The translations under genes were made by a program, and so were the position numbers. A stretch of DNA of 64,000 bases from Bacteroidaceae bacterium (lineage in GTDB: Bacteria > Bacteroidota > Bacteroidia > Bacteroidales > Bacteroidaceae), in NCBI GenBank assembly GCA_017619585.1, contig JAFZSA010000024.1, positions 41,626 through 105,625 of the forward strand. Reading direction: 5' to 3'. Below, one piece after another: positions 9,401-17,827 of the stretch (its first letter is position 1; every line of letters begins with the position of its first letter). The notes beneath the pieces were generated by a model. That model searched no databases, had not been told where the DNA came from, and was given only the letters and a program-made list of their open reading frames with translations.

Positions 9401-10938
9401 TTGTTCTTTGCTACCAAGACATCATGATTCATGATCAGGTCAAATTGATCCATAAGATCCTGAGCCTCCTCGTCAGTAACAGGCTCGAGGTACCATTCAC
9501 TGGTCCAAGTATCAGACGCATAGTTTCCGTCTTTGTCAGGTGTTCTAGTATAGGTTCTTGCCCAGAACGACATTTCCAAGTCAGAACCGCTATCAGTCTG
9601 ATAGTAACCGAAAGGAGAATTACCATCCTTAACAGGATCTCCGTGACCATACTGGTGAAGATAGTAGCCGCCCCTTTCCTCACTGTAAGGACGGATGGCA
9701 AAGATATGTCTTTCTTCATTCTTAATTGTACCATCCGCAGCTGCGAACTGTACCTCATGCAAACCTGCATAGTCAAATACGAAATGACCGACTTTGCTCT
9801 CATCATCTGTCATGATGAAACGACTCTCATCCAAAGAAGAGGAACTGACATATGTCTTCATACCAGCATTCTGGAGCATAATGCTGTCTCCATGCATAGT
9901 AAGCTTCCAAACGAAATTGGCCTTGTCCCTCTGAACAGTACCATACACGCCCTTGTTCTCATGACCCTTCTCGTATGAGGCAGCAATGGCCTTGTCAACA
10001 TAGCCACTCGCATCAAATTTAGATTTGTAGCGCTCGGCAGTAAAAATACGATAATAGCCATCCAGAGGCTTATAGGGAACCTCACTTTCAACAATCTGTT
10101 TCCACATAGAATCTGCGGCAACTGTCATGGCCTCAGCCTCAGCTAAAGTAGGACATTCATCAGGCTTGCCAGTCCACATATGATCTTCAGAGTTATCAAA
10201 CTTCTCACAATAACCGTAAATAGTCTGAAGCAGATTCCAGAATTTACTCCAAGTCTCTACATCTGAATACTGACCATAATTCGGGCCTATATTCGTACCC
10301 TCACCAGTTTCATCATCCCAGCACTGGTCGGCATATCTTTCAATTGTAGTATTTAACTCAGTAAAAATCTTGACTGTTTCACCTGGGACTATCAGTTCCC
10401 AAACATAAGTAACATCAAAAGAATAGCCGGCAAGGGGACCAGTGGCACCTTCCTTAACAGTCCAGAAAGACTGACCACACCAGTTCCAACCACTGGTTGC
10501 GGTAGTCCCCTGAGCATTGGTTGCACGAACAGCATACTTGCCATTTTCGCCCAAGAAGAACACCTGTGCCTCCCAGTCTTTACGAGAGCCATCAGAAGCA
10601 TTAAGATGTTCATCATCTATACTATTTGAATCATAAGGATTGCTAAAACGCGTACTTCCAGCGTCAACCTGGATACCATACGTTTTAAAACCTCCGCCAT
10701 CCACTTTCTTTAGGGTGAATACAGTTGCGTATTCCCTAAGGGATATCAGAGAGCCTCCGGCATCCAAATAATACCTAGTGCCATCCACCTCCGTTGCGAT
10801 GAAATACTTGGCACCGTCCTGTATAGCTGCCATTGCAGCATCATATTCAGCATCGGTCTGCGCATGGACACGACTCGATGACAATATTGTTGCTAACGGG
10901 AACAACAACATCAATAAGAATAAGTAACGTTTTCTCAT
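6430..10938 (-). CDS. Large secreted discoidin (F5/8 type C) domain protein
   Basis: A 1,502-residue protein with a clear signal peptide ending VHAQ. At least two F5/8 type C-like segments are visible, each opening LIDG(D/N)xxTxWHS: one near residues 560-690, the other near 1010-1160 with a typical SNDGENWTRIG strand. Between and around them lie long stretches without an identified fold. The C-terminal 45 residues (VYSMDGKLL, then KGMYILNGVKVLVK) match the short sorting tail common on secreted Prevotella and Bacteroides proteins. F5/8 domains usually bind carbohydrates, so a surface glycan-binding role is likely. No catalytic motif was found. It is followed by a terminator-like hairpin and the C1A peptidase, and is transcribed from its own promoter at 11088. 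The two genes together look like a surface-protein pair, not a proven operon. Confidence 0.75.
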   Translation of the reverse strand: MRKRYLFLLMLLFPLATILSSSRVHAQTDAEYDAAMAAIQDGAKYFIATEVDGTRYYLDAGGSLISLREYATVFTLKKVDGGGFKTYGIQVDAGSTRFSNPYDSNSIDDEHLNASDGSRKDWEAQVFFLGENGKYAVRATNAQGTTATSGWNWCGQSFWTVKEGATGPLAGYSFDVTYVWELIVPGETVKIFTELNTTIERYADQCWDDETGEGTNIGPNYGQYSDVETWSKFWNLLQTIYGYCEKFDNSEDHMWTGKPDECPTLAEAEAMTVAADSMWKQIVESEVPYKPLDGYYRIFTAERYKSKFDASGYVDKAIAASYEKGHENKGVYGTVQRDKANFVWKLTMHGDSIMLQNAGMKTYVSSSSLDESRFIMTDDESKVGHFVFDYAGLHEVQFAAADGTIKNEERHIFAIRPYSEERGGYYLHQYGHGDPVKDGNSPFGYYQTDSGSDLEMSFWARTYTRTPDKDGNYASDTWTSEWYLEPVTDEEAQDLMDQFDLIMNHDVLVAKNNELRAQVLVDLTVAKDAIKTDLITSGEQMTSPYSYNDLTGGKDGGNLIDGVLIDGDKSTYWHSSYSTVPDDGNHYIQISGMEGMVDDCELYLCQRTATNDHPSIFRMLGTDNQKNEDEDWVVMIDSLIIPNVGSGQENTIPFNITTPYPYIRLVALDTEPRHSKFWHASELQIRTVRPNPNSQFAALGQIAENLENIYNENMAVADKDITPEMYNALYDAYRAFLGGMVDPTELRNALAAYADLTKGVVEGTNPGQWTSTDIATAFDALYKEVKDYDEAGRYNAVQNHKYAVMLKAMSKSVMEMANGIKTNTWYRIMFPTTEMYTAYGFDPKGAGGDSKVIGYPDQFGYCVAPGVREDEMGPDENGGEDKATGNYFLNFAQKDDVREGMYLYFADPEELEDPSVSLFRFVERKQDGANYTPVFSEVKENVSMALDMSTTYTKGEALITDASQLSSNASDPSEGLHIEYLIDGNPNTFWHSDYHKKYLEPGYIQVKLNEPVSGLIQVDMTRRQGASNGHIVRMYIQGSNDGENWTRIGYLETPFTNQNESVTSLPVDLGGSYGYLRFTMTYRYGTDGGGNTEFDPFAEITSEDEYNQKWTYFHAAEFQIYPVTADKELSESGKALQQAYATANKVILKDATAEDLTAISQAYQAYRSDFNVEAGKPVLPKGADKAAPSYAIQNKATGLFVNCKGAKNANNSLELVPTFFDYKAIGFQRSLIHGTDLYAGDCSYLHSQNFDHRFVTWNSTEPNSNSGLVIREVEAAEPTDFTFYKSIKPGKIYNWCNSVTVTPTPTDDAAAYTCLGRYRTEDGGDFLALKEVQNIVAGQPTFYIYADTADYVSDVDDEEPILFTMAGDQELIEKGDTINGTIGVIGKHTLLPHEIYFSANYPVCITKNGYYVYSPKWGVVVDLLSAPSVDPDVDYDFSICLNNEGDTTDGMKNVTTAIQKISQPGAVYSMDGKLLRKNATLNSLKSLGKGMYILNGVKVLVK

Positions 10939-11087
10939 TGCTTAAAAAAGTTTTAAGGTTTGATTTATATTAATAGTTGGTTGTCTAAAATAGTCGGTTT
11001 GTCTTCAATAGTTAGTTTTAGCTCGTCATAGTTGATTTATAGTTGTTATATAGTTGATTAAATTGGTTAAACACTAGTTTTATCTTG

Positions 11088-11095
11088 CAAAGTTA
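11088..11095 (-). promoter_or_regulatory. -7 box TAACTTTG for the discoidin gene
   Basis: TAACTTTG on the minus strand, about 150 bases before the start codon. The leader is AT-rich with repeated ATAGTTG-like units. No clear -33 element was found at the ideal distance. Confidence 0.5.
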
Positions 11096-11170
11096 AAGTT
11101 TAAGCCGAAACTTGCACCATAAAAAGTAACAAAGTTTCGGTTTAATAAACATTTTTTAACTAAAAGAAAG

Positions 11171-11199
11171 AAAAAAAGCCCCTTTTGGGGGCCTTTTTC
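11171..11199 (-). terminator. Intrinsic terminator after the DPP7 gene
   Basis: GCCCC-TTTT-GGGGGC stem flanked by a run of seven A on one side and five T on the other. It can end transcription in either direction. It lies 28 bases past the DPP7 stop codon. Confidence 0.7.
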
Positions 11200-11226
11200 T
11201 ATTGGTTAGCGGTTAGCGAAGATCCT

Positions 11227-13380
11227 TCACTTTTCAATTTCCTTAATCAGGTTATCAGCCTTGCCCCATTTATCAATAATGAAAAGAACGAAGCGGATGT
11301 CAACACCTATGCATCGCTGCAGAGAACTATTGAAACTGATATCGCCCGACATAGCCTCCCAGTTACCATCGAAGGCCAAGCCAATGAGTTCACCCTTGCC
11401 ATTGAACATAGGACTGCCTGAGTTACCACCTGTGATATCGTTGTTGGAAATAAAGCAGAGGTGCATGTCGTGGGTGTTCTTGTCGGCATACCTGCCCCAC
11501 TTGCCCTTCTGCATCAGTTTGACGATATCATCCTCCAGTTTATAATCCTCTATCTCTGCCTGCTTAGCAGCCTTGTCCAACAGGCTCTGGGCATTGGTAT
11601 AATACTGGAAATGCTGACCCTGAGCCGTGTAGTCCTGAATGAATCCGTAGGACATACGCATTGTGAAGTTGGCATCGCTGTAGTGAGGGGTCTCCTGATC
11701 CATCTCCAGCAGAGCCTGAGTCAGCATACGCTCGTTGTATTTGATGATATTATTGTTATTGCGCTGTCTCCGATAAAGCTTCTGTGATATTTCAGGAACC
11801 TCCTCAGACAATCTCAGAACAGGATCCTTCTCGCGAAGCGTGCTGTCTGCCAGCAGCTTGTCGATACAAGAGACATCCTTACAGATGGTCTTACTGAAGA
11901 TATCATGGGCAAAAGCCTTACAGTCGCCATTGTAGAGGCTGTCTATCTCCTTGTAGCAAGAAGGCCAGTACTTCTTGTCTGTCACCTGCTCGCGATAGTT
12001 CTGCAAGAGAGCAGCTGTGGTAGCCTCATCAAGTTCCGCATCATAGTCCTTGAAGAAAGACTGCAAGCCCTCGCGGACAACAGCAATCTGGGCAGAATCA
12101 GCATCCTGAGCCATACGGCAGAGTCTGCTACCAACAAGACCTATCTCTATACCCCTGTTGAACGTTTCGTTATAGAAACCCTGGGCATAGATATCATTCC
12201 TACGGTTGGCATACGCCTGCTGCAGTTTCACAAAAACGGAATCAAAACGCAACTTCAGGTCCTCTCTGCCACTATACCACTGACGTATCTGCTGCTCCAG
12301 TTGCTGCTTCTGTGCAATGACACCCAGATCGGCAATGGCTTTATTCATACCTATGGAGTTCTTCCAGTAGTTACTGCTACTGGCCCACTTGCTGGCATAC
12401 TTGATAGCCACAGCACGATCAGCATCCATGAATTTCTTCCAGACCTCCTGCTTCTTGCCACGAACCTGAATAGTACTTACATTACGTGCATTCACACGTT
12501 CGTCGATACCCCAAGAACTGAGATACCTGCTGGTGCTGCCAGGATATCCCACTGTCATGCAATAGTCACCTGGCTGATAGCCATCCATACACACCTTGGC
12601 ATAACGCTTGGGATGGAGAGGCTTGTTATTGGGACTGTAGTCAGCAGGCTCGCCATTCTCATCAGCATAGATACGGAAGACACTGAAGTCGCAGGTCTGA
12701 CGGGGCCACATCCAGTTGTCCGTGTCGCCTCCGAACTTACCCAAGGTGTTGGTGGCTGTGAAGACCAGTCGGATATCACGGTATACCTTATATATACTAA
12801 CATAATATGCATTGCCCCCATAGAAACTCTTCACCTGACAGTCCATACCAGGGTTAGACTTCTCGTAATCCTTCTCTATAGCATTGCAGATGCTGTCTAT
12901 ATTCCTCTTGTCAAGTAAACGAGGTTCAACATTGGGATTAGCACGATAGATACTGTCAAGCGTCAGCATAACACGGGTGCTACACTCCTCGGTCCGCTGC
13001 AGGAAACGTACAAAGAGTCCTTCTGCCGGTCGCTCCTCAGCATAGGAATGAGCCACAAAGCCATTCTTGAGGATATCATCCTCGGGGGTGGAAAGCTTCT
13101 GGATAGCTCCGTATCCGCAATGATGATTGGTGAAGACCAAGCCGTTGGGGCTTACCACTACGCCAGAGCAGAAGTCACCAAAGTCAACCACAGCATCCTT
13201 CAGGCTGACACCATCAGGGTTATATAGTTCACGAGGCGTGAGTTGCAAACCCAGTTCCTTCATAGCCTGAGCGGTCTTCTCGTCTATTTTATTGAGCATC
13301 CACATGCCTTCGTCTGCTTTTGCGTTGTCAACGCAAAATACAAAACTCAGGAAAGTTATTAAAAACGAGAGTTTCTTCAT
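11227..13380 (-). CDS. dpp7: Dipeptidyl-peptidase 7 (family S46)
   Basis: A 717-residue periplasmic serine peptidase that removes dipeptides from the N-terminus of peptides, feeding asaccharolytic growth. The signal peptide ends near NAKA, and the mature start DEGMWML is typical of S46. The catalytic triad is seen as His86/87 in TNHHCGY, Asp in RQTCDFSVFR, and Ser654 in GGNSGSP. Residue Gly672 in AFDGNWEAMSGD sits where DPP7 has Gly and DPP11 has Arg, so specificity for hydrophobic or neutral P1 residues is expected, not Asp/Glu (from family knowledge). Its start codon is only 20 bases after the DEAD-box helicase stop, so the two are probably co-transcribed. A terminator follows. Annotation as DPP11 is the main alternative, and the Gly argues against it. 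Confidence 0.92.
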   Translation of the reverse strand: MKKLSFLITFLSFVFCVDNAKADEGMWMLNKIDEKTAQAMKELGLQLTPRELYNPDGVSLKDAVVDFGDFCSGVVVSPNGLVFTNHHCGYGAIQKLSTPEDDILKNGFVAHSYAEERPAEGLFVRFLQRTEECSTRVMLTLDSIYRANPNVEPRLLDKRNIDSICNAIEKDYEKSNPGMDCQVKSFYGGNAYYVSIYKVYRDIRLVFTATNTLGKFGGDTDNWMWPRQTCDFSVFRIYADENGEPADYSPNNKPLHPKRYAKVCMDGYQPGDYCMTVGYPGSTSRYLSSWGIDERVNARNVSTIQVRGKKQEVWKKFMDADRAVAIKYASKWASSSNYWKNSIGMNKAIADLGVIAQKQQLEQQIRQWYSGREDLKLRFDSVFVKLQQAYANRRNDIYAQGFYNETFNRGIEIGLVGSRLCRMAQDADSAQIAVVREGLQSFFKDYDAELDEATTAALLQNYREQVTDKKYWPSCYKEIDSLYNGDCKAFAHDIFSKTICKDVSCIDKLLADSTLREKDPVLRLSEEVPEISQKLYRRQRNNNNIIKYNERMLTQALLEMDQETPHYSDANFTMRMSYGFIQDYTAQGQHFQYYTNAQSLLDKAAKQAEIEDYKLEDDIVKLMQKGKWGRYADKNTHDMHLCFISNNDITGGNSGSPMFNGKGELIGLAFDGNWEAMSGDISFNSSLQRCIGVDIRFVLFIIDKWGKADNLIKEIEK

Positions 13381-13400
13381 ATTATTTCAATTTAAACCTT

Positions 13401-15308
13401 TTATTTCTTTTTTGGCCTACGTCTTGCCCAGCCTTCTTCGGGGTGAAGGAACTGCATCCAGTCAGCTTTCTCAAACTTCTTGGTGCTAGAGGACTTTTCT
13501 TGCTTTCGTCTTTCTTCTCCCTTCCTGCTGGCTTTTTTCTCCCCTCCTTTGGAGGGGCTGGGAGAGGCTTTTCTCTTGCCCCTTTTCTCCCCTCTCTCGG
13601 AGGGGCTGGGGGAGGCTTTTGGTTCACTCCTATCCACCACTACGCTACGCCCTTTGATGGTCACACCATGCTTCATGGATTTGATCACACGGTCGGCATC
13701 TTCATTCTTCACCTCGACAAAGGCAAAGCTCTTCATGAGGTCAATACGACCAATCTCAACTTTATCGCCCTTGACATTGCTGTTGATGAGACCCATTATC
13801 TCACGAGCGTACATCTTATCTATCTTGCCCACATTCAGGAAGAGACGTGTATAACCCTCTTCTGGAGTGTGGTCATTCCCCCTTCGGGAATTCTTCCCCT
13901 CCCCTCGGGGAGGCTGGGAGGGGGTCTCCTCTATTTCCGGTGCATTGGCGTAATATTGCAGGAAACGACCGAACTCACGGCTCAGGACACGCTTGATAAG
14001 GTCGTCCTTATCCAACCACGCCCAACGCTTCTGCACCTCGTCCATAAAAGGAGCTATCTCCTCTTCGTCCACCTCAACACGTTCTATATCATCTATCACA
14101 TGATAAAGCTGCTTGCTGCAAATCTCGCGAGGCTCAGGAAGGGTACCTTTTTCGAACTGCTTCTGAATCACCTTCTCTACCTGACGGATACGACTCTTCT
14201 CGCGCAGATTGACAATACAGATACTGGTCCCCTTCTTGCCGGCACGACCCGTACGACCGCTACGATGGGTATAGTTCTCTACATCATCGGGCATACCGTA
14301 GTTGATGACATGCGTCAGGTCATCCACATCCAAGCCTCTGGCTGCCACATCCGTAGCCACCAGCAACTGTGTACGATGTTTGCGGAACTTCTGCATGGTC
14401 AGGTCGCGCTGCTGCTGAGAGAGGTCGCCATGCAATGCATCAGCATTATAGCCATCACGAATCAGGTTGTCTGCCACCTCCTGCGTCTCCATACGGGTAC
14501 GGCAGAAGATAATGGCATAGATGCGGGGGTAGAAATCCACCACTCGCTTTAGGGCTAAGTACTTATCCTTGGCATGCACCATATAATAGATATGGTTCAC
14601 ATGCTCGGCACCTTCATTACGGCTTCCCACCTGAATCTCGCGCTTCTCTTTCAGGTAATTCTGGGCAATGCGCTCTATCTCCTGACTCATAGTAGCGCTG
14701 AAGAGCAGGGTGCGGTGCCCCTCAGGAATACCCTCAAGGATAGCATCCAGTTCCTCCTGGAATCCCATGGAGAGCATCTCGTCAGCCTCATCCAGCACCA
14801 CGTACTGAATCTGCGAGAGGTCAGCAGCCCCACGTTTCATCAGATCCACCAAACGACCAGGTGTAGCAACAATAATATCCACGCCCGCTTTTAAGGCACG
14901 AATCTGCGGTTCTATGTTGGCTCCACCATACACAGGCAGGATGGTTAGGTTAGGCAGATACTTACCAAAACCCTCCATGTCATCGGAGATTTGTATACAA
15001 AGCTCGCGTGTTGGACTCAGGATAACAACGGAAGGAGACCCCTCTCCGTCTCCCCTGAGGGGGAGTGATTTTAAGCCTTCCCCCGGGGAGGTTTGGTGGG
15101 GGTCAGACAGAATATGCAATAGCGGTAATCCGTATGCGGCTGTCTTACCCGTTCCAGTTTGGGCAAGGGCAACCAAGTCAGCACTCTCCTCTTTGTTCAG
15201 CAAAAAAGGAATCACGGCTTCCTGAACAGGCATAGGATGCTCATATCCCTGTTCCTCAATAGCTTGTAAGAGCTCTGCACAGAGCCCCAATTCTTTAAAT
15301 GTACTCAT
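13401..15308 (-). CDS. DEAD-box RNA helicase with DbpA-type RNA-binding domain
   Basis: An ATP-dependent RNA helicase of 635 residues. The start is placed at MSTFKELGL (15308), because the 13 codons before it are spacer repeat and overlap the -7 box. Motifs in order: AQTGTGKT (about 49-56), PTREL, TPGR, DEAD (173-176), SAT, then the second RecA fold with HGDLSQ, ARGLD and HRSGRTGRAG. A DbpA/CsdA RNA-binding domain (RLFLNVGKIDKM through VVVDRSE) and a Lys/Arg-rich tail follow, pointing to ribosome assembly or cold-adapted RNA remodelling. Three places carry in-frame GC-rich spacer repeats: about residues 72-92 between motifs I and Ia, the linker before the RNA-binding domain, and two copies in the tail (SPSPSERG and SPSPSKGG). 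The motif I-Ia insertion is unusual, yet the frame and all catalytic motifs are intact. Confidence 0.93.
   Translation of the reverse strand: MSTFKELGLCAELLQAIEEQGYEHPMPVQEAVIPFLLNKEESADLVALAQTGTGKTAAYGLPLLHILSDPHQTSPGEGLKSLPLRGDGEGSPSVVILSPTRELCIQISDDMEGFGKYLPNLTILPVYGGANIEPQIRALKAGVDIIVATPGRLVDLMKRGAADLSQIQYVVLDEADEMLSMGFQEELDAILEGIPEGHRTLLFSATMSQEIERIAQNYLKEKREIQVGSRNEGAEHVNHIYYMVHAKDKYLALKRVVDFYPRIYAIIFCRTRMETQEVADNLIRDGYNADALHGDLSQQQRDLTMQKFRKHRTQLLVATDVAARGLDVDDLTHVINYGMPDDVENYTHRSGRTGRAGKKGTSICIVNLREKSRIRQVEKVIQKQFEKGTLPEPREICSKQLYHVIDDIERVEVDEEEIAPFMDEVQKRWAWLDKDDLIKRVLSREFGRFLQYYANAPEIEETPSQPPRGEGKNSRRGNDHTPEEGYTRLFLNVGKIDKMYAREIMGLINSNVKGDKVEIGRIDLMKSFAFVEVKNEDADRVIKSMKHGVTIKGRSVVVDRSEPKASPSPSERGEKRGKRKASPSPSKGGEKKASRKGEERRKQEKSSSTKKFEKADWMQFLHPEEGWARRRPKKK
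13539..13620. repeat. Two direct copies of the GC-rich arm inside the helicase tail
   Basis: Copies at 13539-13572 and 13587-13620 share CTCCCCTC..GGAGGGGCTGGG.GAGGCTTTT. On the coding strand they encode KASPSPSKGGE and KASPSPSERGE. Confidence 0.85.
13875..13927. repeat. GC-rich repeat arms inside the helicase linker
   Basis: Two hairpin-forming pieces (CCCCCTTCGGG and CTCCCCTCGGGGAG) lie in frame just before the RNA-binding domain and encode ETPSQPPRGEGKNSRRGN. Confidence 0.8.
15037..15104. repeat. Inverted pair of GC-rich arms between helicase motifs I and Ia
   Basis: The left arm begins GACCCCTCTCC and the right arm ends GGTGGGGGTC, so the 68-base segment is an inverted repeat. It is a multiple of three in effect, since the frame is kept, and adds about 20 residues. 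Confidence 0.8.
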
Positions 15309-15317
15309 AATCGGGGG

Positions 15318-15325
15318 CAAAGGTA
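15318..15325 (-). promoter_or_regulatory. -7 box TACCTTTG for the helicase-dpp7 transcript
   Basis: TACCTTTG on the minus strand, 10 bases before the chosen ATG. A TTG inside the adjoining AATTCAC heptamer array lies 21 bases upstream and could serve as the -33 element. Confidence 0.6.
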
Positions 15326-15331
15326 GTAATT

Positions 15332-15366
15332 TTAATTCACAATTCACAATTCATAATTCATAATTG
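15332..15366. repeat. 7-bp array AATTCAC/AATTCAT
   Basis: Four to five AATTCAC or AATTCAT units directly upstream of the helicase -7 box. Confidence 0.85.
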
Positions 15367-15405
15367 AGATACTAATTCTCAATATTCAACAGTTTAGAGA
15401 AAATG

Positions 15406-15433
15406 TTCAATGCTCAATGTTCAATGTTCAATG
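15406..15433. repeat. 7-bp array TTCAATG x4
   Basis: TTCAATG, CTCAATG, TTCAATG, TTCAATG end 8 bases before the -7 box of the patatin gene. Confidence 0.9.
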
Positions 15434-15441
15434 TTTTTACG

Positions 15442-15449
15442 TATTTTTG
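15442..15449 (+). promoter_or_regulatory. -7 box TATTTTTG for the patatin gene
   Basis: TATTTTTG lies 5 bases before the start codon, so transcription would start almost at the ATG and give a near-leaderless message. No -33 TTG is seen; the heptamer array occupies that place. Confidence 0.5.
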
Positions 15450-15454
15450 CAGTC

Positions 15455-16294
15455 ATGAAAAAAGGATTGGTATTAGAAGGCGGGGGCATGCGGGCACTTT
15501 TCAGCGCAGGCGTCACCGATGTGATGATGGAGAACAACATCCAGTTCGATGGACTGATTGGTGTCTCTGCAGGAGCGACATTCGGGTGTAACTACAAATC
15601 AGGACAGATAGGTCGTGCCTTACGCTATAACATTGCCTTTAAGGATGATCCCAGGTATATGAGCTGGCGTTCGTTTTGGAAGACTGGCGATCTGGTAGGT
15701 GCTGAGTTCAGCTACCATGTTCTACCCACAGAGCTGGATATCTTCGACAACGAGGCTTTCCGTCAGAATCCCATGGAGTTCCATATTGTATGCACCGATG
15801 CAGAGACAGGTGAACCCGTCTATAAGCAGTTGGATGATATGGATAGCGAGGGGCTCGACTGGATTCGCGCTTCTGCTTCTATGCCCATTGTCTCAAGGCC
15901 TGTACCCCTGGAAGGAAGGAAGCTTTTGGACGGTGGAATCGTCAATTCTATTCCCCTGAAGCATTTTCAGGAGCTGGGCTACGAACGCAACATTGTGGTG
16001 CTGACCCAACCCAAAGGTTTCTTCAAGAAACGTACCAAACTGATGCCGCTCTTCCACCTGACCATGCGCAAATACCCAGCCATCATAAAGGCTATGGGGC
16101 GACGCCATCTGATGTACAACGAGCAGCTCCGTTACTTAGCAGAACAGGAGAAGAAGGGCAACGTCCTGCTCATCTACCCAGAGAACACCCTTCCCATCGG
16201 TCGTACAGAACAGAACGAAAAGAAAATGAGAATGGTCTATCAAATGGGAAGAAAGTGCGCTGAGGATAATTTGAAAAGAATTAAAGAGTTTTAA
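15455..16294 (+). CDS. Patatin-like phospholipase (RssA/YjjU type)
   Basis: A 279-residue cytosolic or membrane-associated lipid acyl hydrolase. The start at MKKGLVLEGGG (15455) is preferred because upstream codons are heptamer repeat and promoter. The patatin signatures are complete: the oxyanion-hole loop EGGGMRAL near the N-terminus, the nucleophile Ser38 in GVSAGA, and the catalytic Asp in LLDGGIVNSIPL, forming the Ser-Asp dyad. The length fits the bacterial single-domain family. It stands divergent from the helicase-dpp7 unit. The substrate is not evident from sequence; family members cleave phospholipids or acylglycerols. Confidence 0.9.
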   Translation: MKKGLVLEGGGMRALFSAGVTDVMMENNIQFDGLIGVSAGATFGCNYKSGQIGRALRYNIAFKDDPRYMSWRSFWKTGDLVGAEFSYHVLPTELDIFDNEAFRQNPMEFHIVCTDAETGEPVYKQLDDMDSEGLDWIRASASMPIVSRPVPLEGRKLLDGGIVNSIPLKHFQELGYERNIVVLTQPKGFFKKRTKLMPLFHLTMRKYPAIIKAMGRRHLMYNEQLRYLAEQEKKGNVLLIYPENTLPIGRTEQNEKKMRMVYQMGRKCAEDNLKRIKEF

Positions 16295-16780
16295 CAAAAA
16301 CCGATAAAACCCTTGTCTGTGCTGCATGCTCTTCGAGCAACAATCTATAGGTATTAGCTAAAGTTCTGTTTTAAGGCAAGCTTAAACAATTCTTTAACTA
16401 ACACCCATAGATAGCCTACGGCTTAGCAGCCCAGTCAAGAAAGGACCCCGCCCTATGGGCTAGAAAACATTTCCCAGAGGGGAAAAGGTTAGCGGTTAGC
16501 GAAAGACCCCCTACCCCCCCCTGTGGGGAATAAAGTTATCGTTATCGTTGACTTTATCGTAAAAAGGTTTTCTTGGTTTTTCTTTTTGAAAGCTTTGATA
16601 TCTGAAAGATATGTTATGGTATTGACAGGGAGATGGTGGAAGCCTGCTTACAACCAGATTCATGGCAATAGCAGAACAAAGGCACAAAAGTGCCAAAGCT
16701 TGCAAAAAGTGGTTTTTAAGGTTTTTATTATACTTCTGCGAATATCTGCGATTTCTGCGTGACATTTAAAAATATAAATT
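16295..16780. other. Gene-free spacer with GC-rich and 7-bp repeats
   Basis: No convincing gene. It holds a GC-rich repeat pair (about 16441-16530), a TTAGCGG array (16487-16502), and TCTGCG-type units near 16735-16762. An 84-codon open frame on the minus strand is judged to be chance. Confidence 0.6.
16441..16530. repeat. GC-rich arms around a TTAGCGG array
   Basis: Two GACCCC-starting arms, each with a CCC..GGGG hairpin, lie on either side of a GGTTAGCGGTTAGCGAA array. The same arm-heptamer-arm order is found at 28122-28204. Confidence 0.7.
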
Positions 16781-17728
16781 ATGAATTGTGAACTAAGAAA
16801 AGTGGTAGGTGTGGGAGAAACCATTTTGGACATTCTCTTTAAGAATAATCAGCCGGCAGCTGCTGTACCTGGCGGCAGCAGTTTCAATAGCATCATCAGT
16901 GTGGGAAGGGCCGGTGTCCCCTGCGCTTTTGTAGGCTATACCGGAGCAGATGTGGTGGGACAGCAAACCGTGGATTTTATGCACAAAAATGGCGTATCCA
17001 CCGAATTTTTCTTAGTAAAGGAAGAAGAGAAAAGTGCTATTAGCCTAGCCTTCCTGAACGAAAACGGAGATGCCAACTACGCCTTCTACAAACAACCGCC
17101 TTTCACCCCAGAAGGTTGGAAAGCCCCAACCCTGGCAGCAGGCGATATTCTGCTCTACAGTTCCTATTACGCTGTTTGCAAGGGCACACGCCCCATGATA
17201 ACAAAGTTATTGGAGGAAGCCAACAAGGTAGGTGCTATTGTGTACTATGATCTGAACTTCCGTCGTAGCCACGCTCACGAGTTGGAAGCCCTAAGACCCG
17301 CTATCCTGGGCAACTTCAGTCAAAGCAGTATAGTAAGAGGTAGTGCTGACGACTTCGAGATTATGTATGGCACCCGCGATGCCAGCCTCATCTACCAACA
17401 ACACATAAAGGATTCATGCCCCATCTTTATCTGTACCGCAGGAGCAGGACAGATTAATGTGTGCACACCAACGAGAAGCTACACTTTCCTGGCTCCACGG
17501 ATTGAGAATGTAGTCAGCACGGTAGGAGCAGGCGACAGTTTCAATGCCGGCTTCACCTGTGCCCTTATCTGGATGGGAATAACAAAAGAAATGCTCCCCA
17601 ACCTGTCTGAGGAGCAATGGAAAAAACTTATAGATATTGCCTGCCAATTTGCCGGCAATGCCTGTCAGAGTAAGGAAAACTACGTTAACGAGGGGTTTCA
17701 CCCCGAGGAGAGAGGTTATTGGTTATAG
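16781..17728 (+). CDS. PfkB-family carbohydrate kinase
   Basis: A 315-residue sugar kinase of the ribokinase/fructokinase family. The N-terminus shows GVGETILDILF and the substrate glycines in PGGSSFNSIISVGRAG. The C-terminal ATP/anion-hole motif GAGDSFNAGF includes the catalytic base Asp252. The only usable ATG lies inside an AATTATGAATTGTGAA heptamer run, so the first five residues (MNCEL) are repeat-encoded, and the last codons and stop (GYWL) come from a TTATTGG array. Both gene ends have therefore been captured by spacer repeat. The family cannot be resolved between fructokinase and other hexose or nucleoside kinases by sequence alone. It has no operon partner; the next gene is convergent. 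Confidence 0.88.
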   Translation: MNCELRKVVGVGETILDILFKNNQPAAAVPGGSSFNSIISVGRAGVPCAFVGYTGADVVGQQTVDFMHKNGVSTEFFLVKEEEKSAISLAFLNENGDANYAFYKQPPFTPEGWKAPTLAAGDILLYSSYYAVCKGTRPMITKLLEEANKVGAIVYYDLNFRRSHAHELEALRPAILGNFSQSSIVRGSADDFEIMYGTRDASLIYQQHIKDSCPIFICTAGAGQINVCTPTRSYTFLAPRIENVVSTVGAGDSFNAGFTCALIWMGITKEMLPNLSEEQWKKLIDIACQFAGNACQSKENYVNEGFHPEERGYWL

Positions 17729-17827
17729 GTTATTGGTTATTGACGATAGTCTCTAGACGTTAGACCTTAGTAGTTTTCGCTTAAAAAGGTAATTTCAATA
17801 ACCTATAAACAATAACCTATAACCATT
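17714..17827. repeat. 7-bp arrays TTATTGG and AATAACC (inverted pair)
   Basis: TTATTGG-type units at about 17716-17744 and AATAACC/TATAACC units at 17796-17823 are reverse complements of each other and bracket the convergent ends of the kinase and regulator genes. Confidence 0.85.

Noticed and set aside
16511..16765. 84-codon minus-strand frame in the gap before the PfkB kinase
   Set aside because: It runs through GC-rich and GTTATC repeats and has no recognisable domain or promoter.
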